From: Gemmatimonadaceae bacterium
Lineage (GTDB): Bacteria; Gemmatimonadota; Gemmatimonadetes; Gemmatimonadales; Gemmatimonadaceae
DNA length: 42,641 bases
Direction: 5' to 3'
Assembly: GCA_022843265.1 (NCBI GenBank)
Contig: JALHNZ010000030.1
Coordinates: 1-42,641, forward strand
The translations under genes were made by a program, and so were the position numbers. Of this stretch, positions 32,013-40,130 are shown piece by piece. The notes under the pieces are model-generated. The model was not told where the DNA came from, made no database searches, and was given only the letters and a program-made list of their open reading frames with translations. How positions within the stretch are numbered: the first letter of the stretch is position 1; every line of letters begins with the position of its first letter.

Positions 32013-33680
32013 ATGCCATCCGAACTCCCGCCGCCGTCGGCGACCCCCAACTCAGCGTCCCTACCCAACACAACCCTCCGTCCGGACCCAGAAAGGGACG
32101 AAGCCTCCGACGAGCGCCGAGGCGTCTGGAAATCGCGCGATGTGGCGCGCGGTGCGCTGGTCGTGCTGGGCGTCTGGCTCGCGCTGCAGCTGCTGTGGAG
32201 CGCGAATGCCCTTGTGTTTGTGGTCTTTCTGGGCGTGCTCTTCGGCGTGGCCACGGCGACCGGCGTCGACGTGCTGGAGCGACGCGGTATCAGGCGAGGC
32301 ATCGGCTCGGCCATCATCGTGTTTGGCTCGGTCGGACTGCTCGGCCTGACCTTTTCAATGCTCGCGCCAACACTCGTTGTCCAGGCACGCGAGCTGCAAA
32401 CCGCGCTCCCGGAAGCCATGGGCAAGGCGCAGGAGCTGATCAATAAGCGGGAGTTCGGCTTTCTCGACCCGTTTCTCCGTACGCCGGAAAGCGACAGCGC
32501 CGCCGCCACCGATTCAGCCGCCGCCAAGGATAGCGCTGATTCAGCGAGAACGGCCAAGGCGGCTCCGCGACCGCGTCCTGTTGCACCACCAACGCCAAAG
32601 CTCGACAGCCAGACTCTCGAGGCCGTCCAACAGATCTCGCGCGCCATTGACGACTCGCTGCAGGCTCGAAATCCGCGCGCGCGCTCGGTCGACTCAGGGC
32701 TCTTTCTGCCGGGGCGCCCGGTGCTGCCGAGCGCGCAAACAGGAGACTCGACTGCCTCCGCGCCCACCGCGAGTGTCCTGAGCGAAGTCTCGCCCGAACA
32801 GGCGGCCGCCGAAGCGCTTGAAGCACGCACGCGATTTCTTCGGGACAGTCTGCGGCGTGTCATGCAGGAAAACGTCGCTGCCGCCGAACGACGCGCACGC
32901 CAGGAAATATTGGAAAGCGACGCGATCTCGGGCCCACGTGGACCAACGCGCGGCGAACTGCTCACGCGTCGCATGACGTCAGGGTTGGCTGGTTCATCAG
33001 GACAGCTCTTCTCCCTGGTAACCGGTACCATTGTCGCACTCGGCAGTTTGGTAATGGTGATGTTTCTGGCCATCTACATCGGCGCCGAACCGAAGTTGTA
33101 CGTGCGCTGGATCCTATCGGTCGTGCCGGCAGAACATCGCGGACATGTTGGTGCGGTGTTTGAAGGCATTGCCATGGTGCTGCGCAAATGGTTGGTCACG
33201 CAGCTTGTGGCGATGATTGTAATTGGTGTGGGATCAACCGTGGCGTTGCTGGTCCTTGATGTGCGCGCGCCCTTTGCCCTCGGCTTCATTGCCGGACTGC
33301 TTGAGTTCGTGCCGACGGTTGGACCCATTCTCGCTGCGATTCCCGCTGTGGCGATGGGCTTTATCGACTCGCCGCAAAAAGCACTCGCGGTACTGATCAC
33401 CTACTGGGGAATTCAGTTCGTCGAAAACAACTTGCTGATTCCGGCACTCATGCGCGGCGAGATGGATTTGCCGCCTGCCATCACACTCATTGCGCAAGCG
33501 TTGATGGCCGTGCTGTTCGGCTTTCTCGGCCTGATGGTTGCGGTGCCGCTCACGGCGGCTGTGCTTGTGCCACTGCGCATGTACGCGACAACACAAGACG
33601 TGCGACAGCGCGCACTCCTGCGTGCGCAAATCGAAGAGAGAGACACCATGGCCCAGGATGCCGCGATGAAATCCACGTGA
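32013..33680 (+). CDS. AI-2E/PerM-family membrane protein with large insertion
   Basis: A 555-residue permease-like protein of the AI-2E transporter family (PerM, UPF0118). Transmembrane helices lie at about 46-65, 68-85, 98-120 and in the C-terminal half (333-357 and five more), with family segments such as LGFIAGLLEFVPTVGPILAAIPA and YWGIQFVENNLLIPALMRGEMDLPPAI. Between helices 3 and 4 the sequence holds an unusually long soluble segment (about 150-325) rich in Ala, Ser, Asp and Arg, with a coiled-coil-like part (EALEARTRFLRDSLRRVMQENVAAAERRARQEIL). The substrate is not known; the family includes autoinducer-2 exporters and Na+/H+ antiporters. The gene overlaps the following hydrolase gene by 4 bases. 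Confidence 0.88.
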   Translation: MPSELPPPSATPNSASLPNTTLRPDPERDEASDERRGVWKSRDVARGALVVLGVWLALQLLWSANALVFVVFLGVLFGVATATGVDVLERRGIRRGIGSAIIVFGSVGLLGLTFSMLAPTLVVQARELQTALPEAMGKAQELINKREFGFLDPFLRTPESDSAAATDSAAAKDSADSARTAKAAPRPRPVAPPTPKLDSQTLEAVQQISRAIDDSLQARNPRARSVDSGLFLPGRPVLPSAQTGDSTASAPTASVLSEVSPEQAAAEALEARTRFLRDSLRRVMQENVAAAERRARQEILESDAISGPRGPTRGELLTRRMTSGLAGSSGQLFSLVTGTIVALGSLVMVMFLAIYIGAEPKLYVRWILSVVPAEHRGHVGAVFEGIAMVLRKWLVTQLVAMIVIGVGSTVALLVLDVRAPFALGFIAGLLEFVPTVGPILAAIPAVAMGFIDSPQKALAVLITYWGIQFVENNLLIPALMRGEMDLPPAITLIAQALMAVLFGFLGLMVAVPLTAAVLVPLRMYATTQDVRQRALLRAQIEERDTMAQDAAMKST

Positions 33681-34480
33681 AGATCACACTGCCTTCCGGT
33701 ACGTTCGCGCTCGACGACATTGGCAATGGACTGCCGGTGCTGTTTCTGCACGGATTCCCGCACACGCGCGCCCTGTGGCGACAACAGGTCGCCGCACTTT
33801 CACAACATGTGCGCTGCGTTGCCGTGGACCTCCGCGGCTTCGGCGAAAGCACCACCGATGAACCGTACAGCATTGAGCAATACGCGCTCGACGTGTGTGC
33901 GGTGCTCGATCATCTGGAGATTGAACAGGCGGTGATCGCCGGTCTCTCCATGGGCGGTTACATCGCGATGGGTTGCTGGCGCCATTGTCCCGAACGCGTG
34001 CTCGCACTCTGCCTGCTCGACACGCAGATGGGCGCCGATGATGACGCCGGCCGCGCCAAGCGCAATGCGCTCATGGACCGGGTCCGCGCCGAGGGCGTGG
34101 ACGCCCTGGTTGAAGCCCAGCTCCCCGGCATGCTCGGCCGGACCACCCGTGCCCAGCGCCCATATATCGTGGCCGAAATGAAGGAAATGATGAGCTCGGC
34201 AGGGACAAGCGGTATATTGGGGGCACTAACGGCACTCAGAGATCGCCCAGACGCGACAGACGTCATGTCGACCGTCCGGGTGCCTACGCAGGTGATCGTT
34301 GGTGACGAAGACGCACTTACACCGGTGGCGAAGGCGGAGCAGTTGATTGCGCAGTTACCCGCGGGTACGGCGCGTCGCTTTGACGTGATTGCTGGCGCTG
34401 GACATGCGAGTTGTCTTGAACGGCCATCGGCCGTGAATCATGTGATGCTCGAGTTTTTCGAACTCGTGCAACGAACCTGA
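33677..34480 (+). CDS. Alpha/beta hydrolase
   Basis: 267 residues from a GTG at 33677 that overlaps the permease stop as GTGA. It has the oxyanion HGFPHTRALW, DLRGFGES, nucleophile Ser91 in AGLSMGGYIAM, an acid in VGDEDALTP and His in GAGHASCLERP. This is a typical small esterase/lactonase-like hydrolase. The substrate is unknown. Tight coupling to the AI-2E-family permease suggests they act on the same compound, but there is no direct evidence. Confidence 0.88.
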   Translation: MKITLPSGTFALDDIGNGLPVLFLHGFPHTRALWRQQVAALSQHVRCVAVDLRGFGESTTDEPYSIEQYALDVCAVLDHLEIEQAVIAGLSMGGYIAMGCWRHCPERVLALCLLDTQMGADDDAGRAKRNALMDRVRAEGVDALVEAQLPGMLGRTTRAQRPYIVAEMKEMMSSAGTSGILGALTALRDRPDATDVMSTVRVPTQVIVGDEDALTPVAKAEQLIAQLPAGTARRFDVIAGAGHASCLERPSAVNHVMLEFFELVQRT

Positions 34481-34498
34481 GTCTTGAATCCCACTGTG

Positions 34499-35125
34499 AT
34501 GACGTCTGCCACTACGCCTGCACCTGCCGTAGTTGAACCATGCGCCGCGGAATGCACACGCGCGGCAAAATTTGGCGAAGTGCTATTTCGCAATCGCGGA
34601 TGGATTCCGGTGCCGTTCATTGTGGTGCCGCTGCTGGTGCCAGGCGTGCAGGCGCTCAACACATGGATTATTGCACTCGTGTTGGTGCTCATCGGCGAAG
34701 CGATTCGCCTCGCCGGTGTTGCGGCGGCAGGCACCGTTACACGTCGTCGTTCACGCACGGTGCAACGGCTTGTTGACTACGGCGCGTTTGCGTGGTGTCG
34801 CAATCCGCTTTATGTGGGCAACTGGTTTATCTGGATGGGATTTATCGTCGCATCCGGCGTGCTGTGGTTCCTGCCCGTTGCCGCACTGCTCTTTGCGGTC
34901 GAGTACTACTTCATTGTGCGATATGAAGAAGGCGTACTCGAAAGCATTTTCGGTCAGGAATATCTCACGTACAAAAGCCAAACCCCACGCTGGTTTCCGC
35001 GGCCGCCAAAGAATGCGAGCAGCGGACCACATGCGTGGGGAGAAGCAATTTGGAGCGAGCGCAGCACGGTGCTGCAGTACATCGCGCTCGGCGGGGCGTT
35101 CTACCTCAAAGCCCGCTTCATGTAA
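34499..35125 (+). CDS. Isoprenylcysteine carboxyl methyltransferase-like membrane protein
   Basis: About 208 residues from the ATG at 34499 (a TTG at 34484 would add five). It has four or five hydrophobic helices and the conserved C-terminal half of the ICMT/PEMT fold: RLVDYGAFAWCRNPLYVGNWFIWMGF, AVEYYFIVRYEEGVLESIFGQEYLTYKSQTPRWFP. The RNPLY and E-x2-L-x3-F-G-x2-Y segments bind S-adenosylmethionine in this family. Bacterial members methylate lipids or small molecules and have no prenylated protein target known. It lies 18 bases after the hydrolase stop and faces the ferredoxin gene. Confidence 0.85.
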   Translation: MTSATTPAPAVVEPCAAECTRAAKFGEVLFRNRGWIPVPFIVVPLLVPGVQALNTWIIALVLVLIGEAIRLAGVAAAGTVTRRRSRTVQRLVDYGAFAWCRNPLYVGNWFIWMGFIVASGVLWFLPVAALLFAVEYYFIVRYEEGVLESIFGQEYLTYKSQTPRWFPRPPKNASSGPHAWGEAIWSERSTVLQYIALGGAFYLKARFM

Positions 35126-35139
35126 TCAGTCGAACGCAA

Positions 35140-35403
35140 CTATCGCGTGGGGCGGCCCGGCGGCGTACCGCCCAGAAACACTTCGCGATTTTTTGCGACG
35201 AACGACTTGAGCTGAACCGGAACATCTTCTTCCGGAAAGATGGCGGTGACCGGACACTCTGGTTCACACGCACCGCAGTCGATGCACTCGTCCGGGTGAA
35301 TGAACAACTGATCCGGACCTTCGTAAATGCAGTCGACGGGGCACACGTCCACACAGGACTTGTCCTTGACGTTGATGCAGGCTTCGGTAATGACGTAGGG
35401 CAT
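35140..35403 (-). CDS. fdxA: Seven-iron ferredoxin
   Basis: 87 residues. Cysteines lie at 9, 17, 21, 25, 40, 43, 46 and 50. These match the seven-iron type: C9, C17 and C50 hold a [3Fe-4S] cluster and C21, C40, C43 and C46 a [4Fe-4S] cluster, with C25 free, just as in Azotobacter ferredoxin I shifted by one. The segments CVDVCPVDCIYEG and HPDECIDCGACEPECPVTAIF are typical. It carries single electrons in the cytoplasm; its partner enzymes are unknown. It depends on the SUF system encoded 2 kb away. Confidence 0.95.
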   Translation of the reverse strand: MPYVITEACINVKDKSCVDVCPVDCIYEGPDQLFIHPDECIDCGACEPECPVTAIFPEEDVPVQLKSFVAKNREVFLGGTPPGRPTR

Positions 35404-35502
35404 TGGGAGTTCGGCTCAAGGCTTTCGCTTCAGACCAGCGTCGGACCACGTCACGTTAGTGGGCCACGACGTGCGAAACAAGACGATGCGGAGAGTGCGA
35501 CG

Positions 35503-35808
35503 TCAGCGACGCCACGGCGGCAGCTCACCGCGCTTCAGTTCAGGATTCTCGCGGTAGAGCGTGAAGGTGCGGCCAATCACCTGAATGATCTCAGCGCTCA
35601 TGGCCGGGGCAATTGTTTCCGCTGCTTCGCGCGCGGAGAGTTCACCACCCTTGGCGACCTGGCCCTTCACGAGTTCGCGAGTGCGCAGCACATCGTCGCA
35701 ACTGGCGAGCAGTGTCGGTGTGATGCCGCCTTGCCCGACATGAACAGTGACAGACAGGTGGTGCGCTTCAGCGCGAAGCGCAGCGCGATCCTTACCGCGC
35801 ATGGTCAT
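35503..35808 (-). CDS. yhbY: YhbY-like CRM-domain RNA-binding protein
   Basis: About 101 residues from the ATG at 35808 (ATG 35802 is equally possible; the open frame to 35868 is a longer, less likely start). The CRM domain shows ALRAEAHHLSVTVHVGQGGITPTLLASCDDVLRTRELVKGQV and EIIQVIGRTFTLYRENPE. YhbY binds pre-50S ribosomal particles in E. coli. The usual GxxG loop appears as GQGG. It lies 78 bases downstream of the M23 gene on the same strand and upstream of fdxA. Confidence 0.85.
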   Translation of the reverse strand: MTMRGKDRAALRAEAHHLSVTVHVGQGGITPTLLASCDDVLRTRELVKGQVAKGGELSAREAAETIAPAMSAEIIQVIGRTFTLYRENPELKRGELPPWRR

Positions 35809-35886
35809 GTGAAGAGGGCTACAGGGTGACGAACACGTCGCAGAGACCGGCGGGACCGCGTACGGCACCGCACCAAACAGCGCAAT

Positions 35887-36528
35887 CTACCGATTCGCCG
35901 TGCCGGAATGTACGAAGAACGGCCACGGATTGATGGCGGGGCCATCCCACCATGCGCGCCCGGCGCCACGCAACATGACCTGAAAGTGTAAATGGGGTGC
36001 GTTTGCGGGGGCGTTTCCGGTAGTGCCTACGTAGCCGATTACATCGCCTTTGCGCACCTTGTCGCCCACGGACAGGCCGCGGGCGTGCCGATCCAGATGC
36101 GCGTAATAGTAGACGAATCGCTGCTGCGGATCGGTGGCGTACACAATATTGCCACCAACCGGCGTCGTGCCGAGTCGGCCCACGGTGCCGTCATCGGCAG
36201 CCAGCACGGGCGTGCCTCGTGGCGCCAGCATATCGAGCGCCAGATGCGCGCGCGTGCCACGCCTGGCCTCGTAATCATTGCGCAGCGCGGACGGACTGAG
36301 TCCCTGCACTGGCACCATCAGCTCGCGCTCCCAGAGGGCGTCCAGGTCAATGTCGCGTACACCTTCGCCCAGTGGTCCCGATGCCGCAGGCCGATCTCGT
36401 CCGGCCCTCGGCGCGTCTCGCGTGGGCGTGGGAGCTGTGGACGGCGGCAGCGGAGTCAAACCTCCACCGCATGCGCTCAGCCCCAGCAGCGCCACGGCCA
36501 GAACACATATGGTGGACCGCGAAATCAC
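35887..36528 (-). CDS. M23-family peptidase-like lipoprotein
   Basis: 213 residues from a GTG at 36528. The signal peptide ends in a lipobox LSAC (Cys20), so it is probably anchored to a membrane. After a Pro/Thr-rich linker the LytM/M23 domain shows the zinc ligands His95 and Asp99 (HLALDM), His144 (YYYAHLDRH) and H179-x-H181 (PHLHFQV), so it should be active as a peptidoglycan endopeptidase. The C-terminal segment is NPWPFFVHSG. The start overlaps the upstream membrane-protein gene by 4 bases (GTGA), so they are co-translated and may act together in the envelope. Confidence 0.92.
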   Translation of the reverse strand: MISRSTICVLAVALLGLSACGGGLTPLPPSTAPTPTRDAPRAGRDRPAASGPLGEGVRDIDLDALWERELMVPVQGLSPSALRNDYEARRGTRAHLALDMLAPRGTPVLAADDGTVGRLGTTPVGGNIVYATDPQQRFVYYYAHLDRHARGLSVGDKVRKGDVIGYVGTTGNAPANAPHLHFQVMLRGAGRAWWDGPAINPWPFFVHSGTANR

Positions 36529-36956
36529 CCGTCGGCGGGCTCGGACACGAAGTACGGCTCCAGGAACTGCACCAGATCCTGTACCGTGCGCACCTTGCCT
36601 TTGAGGTCATCCAGGTCGTGCGCACGCGGCAACCGCGCGCTGGCCCGATCGGCGATCACCAGCACCGCGTCTTCAATATCGAGACCGTCCAGATGGTAGA
36701 CCGTGCGCAAATCGTGTCCCGGGGCGACAAAAAAATGCTCATCCGCGTCATCGCCAACGGCCTCACGACGTTCAATCAGGTGTGCGTAGGTCTGCTCGAG
36801 CAGCGCATCGGGAATGCGGCGGCCGGGGAATGACGCCTTGAACTGCGTCAGCCCGTCCTTCACGTGCACGCGTCGGTACGCTTTCGAACGCAGCCGCAGG
36901 ACATAGAACAGTCCGGCCGCCAGCACGATCAGCGCGAAGACAATGGTAGTGCGCAC
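36525..36956 (-). CDS. Small single-pass membrane protein of unknown function
   Basis: 143 residues from the GTG at 36956, with GAGGGCGG just upstream. One transmembrane helix lies at residues 4-20 (TIVFALIVLAAGLFYVL), followed by a basic stretch and a soluble, charged domain (ASFPGRRIPDALLEQTYAHLIERREAVGDDADEHFFVAPGHDLRTVYHLD). The end, IEDAVLVIADRASAR... VRTVQDLVQFLEPYF, has a vague likeness to carrier-protein helices, which I do not press. I recognise no family. It is the first gene of the unit with the M23 lipoprotein. Confidence 0.7.
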   Translation of the reverse strand: MRTTIVFALIVLAAGLFYVLRLRSKAYRRVHVKDGLTQFKASFPGRRIPDALLEQTYAHLIERREAVGDDADEHFFVAPGHDLRTVYHLDGLDIEDAVLVIADRASARLPRAHDLDDLKGKVRTVQDLVQFLEPYFVSEPADG

Positions 36957-37111
36957 TCCGCCCTCTCGAAGTTGTGGCCGCTCCCGCTGCACCGTGTCAC
37001 GAGAATCGGCCAGAAACGCCAGCCCAAGCAACAGTATGCGTTACGTGCAACGCTTTCGCACGGGTATTCGCTGCATCTGCTGGGAACCTGACCGATTCGT
37101 CAACAGTTTCG

Positions 37112-37140
37112 TTGTCGATTACCTATTCCCGACATATATT
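37112..37140 (+). promoter_or_regulatory. SUF operon promoter
   Basis: TTGTCG (37112-37117) and TATATT (37135-37140) are separated by exactly 17 bases. The likely transcription start is 37147-37148, at or next to the sufR ATG (37148), so the message would be leaderless. SufR probably binds around this site, but I could not identify a clear operator palindrome. Confidence 0.65.
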
Positions 37141-37147
37141 ATCTGGT

Positions 37148-37888
37148 ATGCAAGACGTCATTGGTGCGCTGGGCGGGTTCCGAGGGGTGCGGGCGGAGTT
37201 GCTGGTGGTGCTCAAAAAGGAGCAGCCGCTCACGGCGACGGAGCTGGCCTCGCGGTTTGGACTGACCCCCAACGCGCTGCGGCGGCACCTCAAGGTGCTC
37301 GAAGAAGACGGTGTGGTACGGTATCAGCGTGAAGTCCGAGGGGTTGGGGCGCCGGTGTTTGCCTATCGGCTCACCGAAACGGGCGAGTCGGTTTTTCCGC
37401 GTCGTTACGCCTCGGTGCTGTTTTCGGCGCTCGAAGCGCTGCAGAGCGAGCGCGGCGCGAGTTCGGTGGAACGCGTGCTGGCAAGCGAGTGGGACACACT
37501 CGCCGCCGATGCACTACCTGTGCTCGATGGGTTGCCGCTCAACGAACGGGTGCAGCTGGTGGCCGAGTTGCTGTCGGCGCGCGGGTACATGGCCGAGGGC
37601 GAAGCGCTGGACGAACACTGTGCGACGTTGCGCATTCATAACTGTGCGATGTGCGAAGTCGCCTCGCGTTTTCCCGAAGCGTGTGATGTGGAGGCGCGGC
37701 AGTTGTCGCGACTTCTGAAGGCCAAAGTAGAACGACAGGTACATCGCCAGCAGGGTGGTGAGTTGTGCGCCTACAGCGTGTGTACCGCAACAAATAGCAA
37801 CGAGAACAACAACGACGTTCCGGCTGCGATGAGCGCGACTGCGCCCGCCGCACACGGGCTTTCCACGTGGGACGAGGAGCAGGCATGA
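37148..37888 (+). CDS. sufR: SufR-like iron-sulfur-responsive transcription regulator
   Basis: 246 residues from the ATG at 37148. The N-terminal winged helix ([44 protein letters not shown]) is of the DeoR/ArsR-like SufR type. The C-terminal part has a cluster-binding pattern: C158, C166-x2-C169, C179 and C207 ([35 protein letters not shown]). SufR holds a [4Fe-4S] cluster and represses the SUF genes when clusters are enough. The last 30 residues are an Asn/Ala-rich tail. It overlaps sufB by 4 bases (ATGA) and is first in the operon. Confidence 0.92.
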   Translation: MQDVIGALGGFRGVRAELLVVLKKEQPLTATELASRFGLTPNALRRHLKVLEEDGVVRYQREVRGVGAPVFAYRLTETGESVFPRRYASVLFSALEALQSERGASSVERVLASEWDTLAADALPVLDGLPLNERVQLVAELLSARGYMAEGEALDEHCATLRIHNCAMCEVASRFPEACDVEARQLSRLLKAKVERQVHRQQGGELCAYSVCTATNSNENNNDVPAAMSATAPAAHGLSTWDEEQA

Positions 37889-39318
37889 GCGCGACCATCG
37901 ACCAATTGGTCAACCGCGAATATCAGTACGGTTTCAGCACCGACATCGAGGCAGAAACACTGCCGCCTGGTCTCAGTGAAGAAACGGTTCGCTTCATTTC
38001 CGCCAAGAAGCAGGAACCCGAGTGGTTGCTGGAGTGGCGCCTCAAGGCGTATCGCCGCTGGCTCACCATGAAAGAACCGCATTGGCCCAACGTCACGTAC
38101 GAGCCGATCGACTACCAGGCGTCGTCGTACTACTCAGCGCCCAAGTCCATCAAGGGTGTGGGTTCACTCGACGAAGTGGATCCGAAGCTGCTCGAGACGT
38201 ATGCCAAACTCGGCATTTCACTCAACGAACAGAAGCGCATGAATGGCGTGGCTGTTGACGCCGTGTTTGACTCGGTGTCGGTGGGTACGTCGTTCCGTGA
38301 AGAGCTGGCGAAAGAAGGCATCATCTTCTGTTCGTTCGGCGAAGCGGTACGCGAACACGGTGATCTGGTGCGTCAGTATCTCGGCACGGTCATTCCGTAC
38401 AGCGACAACTTTTTTGCCGCGCTCAACTCGGCGGTGTTCTCTGATGGTTCGTTCTGCTACATCCCCAAGGGTGTGAAATGCCCCATGGAGCTGAGCACGT
38501 ATTTCCGCATCAATCAGGCCACCACCGGACAGTTTGAGCGCACGCTCATTGTGGCCGACGAGGGGTCGTACGTGAGCTATCTGGAAGGCTGCACGGCGCC
38601 CAAGCGCGATACCAATCAGTTGCACGCGGCCGTGGTGGAAATCATCGCGCTCGACAGTGCCACGGTGAAGTATTCCACCGTGCAGAACTGGTACGCCGGC
38701 GACGAAAACGGGCTCGGTGGCATTTACAACTTTGTCACCAAGCGCGGCAAAGCCATGAAGAACGCCAAGATTTCATGGACGCAGGTGGAGACTGGTTCTG
38801 CGATCACGTGGAAGTATCCGAGCGTGATTCTGCAGGGCGACAACTCGGTGGGTGAGTTCTACTCGGTGGCCGTGGCGTCCAAGATGCAGCAGGCGGACAC
38901 CGGCACCAAGATGATTCACATTGGGCGCAATACAAAATCCAACATCGTGAGCAAAGGCATTTCCGCGATGAAGGGACAGAACTCGTACCGCGGCAAGGTG
39001 CACATTCTCCCCAAGGCGGAAGGCGCGCGTAACTACACGCAGTGCGACTCCATGCTGGTGGGCAATGAGTGCGGCGCGCACACGTTTCCGTACATCGAAG
39101 TGCAGAACAACTCGGCCATTCTCGAGCACGAAGCGTCCACGAGCAAGATTGGTGAAGATCAGATCTTCTACCTCAAGCAGCGTGGTCTCGATGCTGAGCA
39201 GGCGGTGTCCATGATTGTGAGCGGCTTCTGCAAGGAAGTGTTCAAGGAACTGCCCATGGAGTTTGCGCTTGAAGCGCAGCAGTTGCTGGGCATTACGCTC
39301 GAAGGCAGCGTCGGCTGA
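37885..39318 (+). CDS. sufB: Iron-sulfur cluster assembly scaffold SufB
   Basis: 477 residues from the ATG at 37885, with GAGGAG upstream. It is the central scaffold that, with SufC and SufD, builds [4Fe-4S] clusters. The family marks are [96 protein letters not shown], and [17 protein letters not shown]. The C-terminal [20 protein letters not shown] with KELPMEFA is complete. It follows sufR with a 4-bp overlap and is separated from sufC by 62 bases that hold a tight hairpin. Confidence 0.97.
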   Translation: MSATIDQLVNREYQYGFSTDIEAETLPPGLSEETVRFISAKKQEPEWLLEWRLKAYRRWLTMKEPHWPNVTYEPIDYQASSYYSAPKSIKGVGSLDEVDPKLLETYAKLGISLNEQKRMNGVAVDAVFDSVSVGTSFREELAKEGIIFCSFGEAVREHGDLVRQYLGTVIPYSDNFFAALNSAVFSDGSFCYIPKGVKCPMELSTYFRINQATTGQFERTLIVADEGSYVSYLEGCTAPKRDTNQLHAAVVEIIALDSATVKYSTVQNWYAGDENGLGGIYNFVTKRGKAMKNAKISWTQVETGSAITWKYPSVILQGDNSVGEFYSVAVASKMQQADTGTKMIHIGRNTKSNIVSKGISAMKGQNSYRGKVHILPKAEGARNYTQCDSMLVGNECGAHTFPYIEVQNNSAILEHEASTSKIGEDQIFYLKQRGLDAEQAVSMIVSGFCKEVFKELPMEFALEAQQLLGITLEGSVG

Positions 39319-39349
39319 TTCCGCAGGTTTTCTCCTTTTGATTTGAACC

Positions 39350-39363
39350 GGGGCTTCGGCCCC
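39350..39363 (+). promoter_or_regulatory. UUCG-loop hairpin between sufB and sufC
   Basis: GGGGC-TTCG-GCCCC forms a very stable 5-bp stem with a C(UUCG)G tetraloop. No U-tract follows, so it is not a terminator. It lies in the only sizeable gap of the SUF operon (39319-39380) and may protect or uncouple parts of the message. Confidence 0.6.
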
Positions 39364-39380
39364 CCGCACATACATCGAAC

Positions 39381-40130
39381 ATGCTCGAGATTCGTGACCT
39401 GCACGCCGCCGTTGATGGCACGCCGATTTTGAAAGGCATTTCTCTCACCGTAAACGCCGGCGAAGTGCACGCTGTCATGGGGCCCAACGGCTCCGGCAAG
39501 AGCACGCTGGCGCAGGTGCTTGCGGGTCACCCCGCGTATGAAATCACCGGCGGAGAGATTCTGTATCACGGTGAAAATCTTGCGGAAATGGACGCCGAAG
39601 TACGCGCGCAGCAGGGCGTGTTCCTGGCGTTTCAGTATCCGGTAGAGATTCCGGGCGTTTCCAATGCCTACTTCTTGCGCGCCGCGTACAACGCCAAGCG
39701 CAAGGCGAAGGGACTGGACGAAGTGGATCCCATGGAGTTCCTGGATCTGGTTGAAGAGCAACTCAAGCTGGTGGATATGGATCCGGCCATGCTGCATCGC
39801 TCGGTGAACGCAGGCTTTTCCGGTGGTGAAAAGAAGCGCAACGAAATTCTGCAGATGGCAGTGCTCACGCCTACGCTTGCGATTCTCGACGAGACGGATT
39901 CCGGCCTCGACATCGACGCGCTGCGCATTGTCGCCAACGGTGTGAACGCACTCAAGCGTCCTGACAACGCGGCGATTGTGGTGACGCACTATCAGCGTTT
40001 GCTCAACTACATCGTGCCCGACTACGTGCACGTGCTGGCGGGCGGTCGCATTGTGAAGTCGGGTGGCAAGGAACTCGCGCTCGAACTTGAGGCGCGCGGA
40101 TACGATTGGTTGCTGGAGGCCGTCGCGTGA
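39381..40130 (+). CDS. sufC: SUF system ATPase SufC
   Basis: 249 residues. The ABC-type ATPase has Walker A GPNGSGKST (34-42), the signature FSGGEKKR (146-153), Walker B with LAILDETDSGLD (D170-E171) and a switch His in VVTHYQR. SufC-type marks are FQYPVEIPGVSNAYFLR and EGS-like spacing. It powers the SufBC2D complex in the cytoplasm. Its stop overlaps the sufD start (GTGA). Confidence 0.97.
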   Translation: MLEIRDLHAAVDGTPILKGISLTVNAGEVHAVMGPNGSGKSTLAQVLAGHPAYEITGGEILYHGENLAEMDAEVRAQQGVFLAFQYPVEIPGVSNAYFLRAAYNAKRKAKGLDEVDPMEFLDLVEEQLKLVDMDPAMLHRSVNAGFSGGEKKRNEILQMAVLTPTLAILDETDSGLDIDALRIVANGVNALKRPDNAAIVVTHYQRLLNYIVPDYVHVLAGGRIVKSGGKELALELEARGYDWLLEAVA

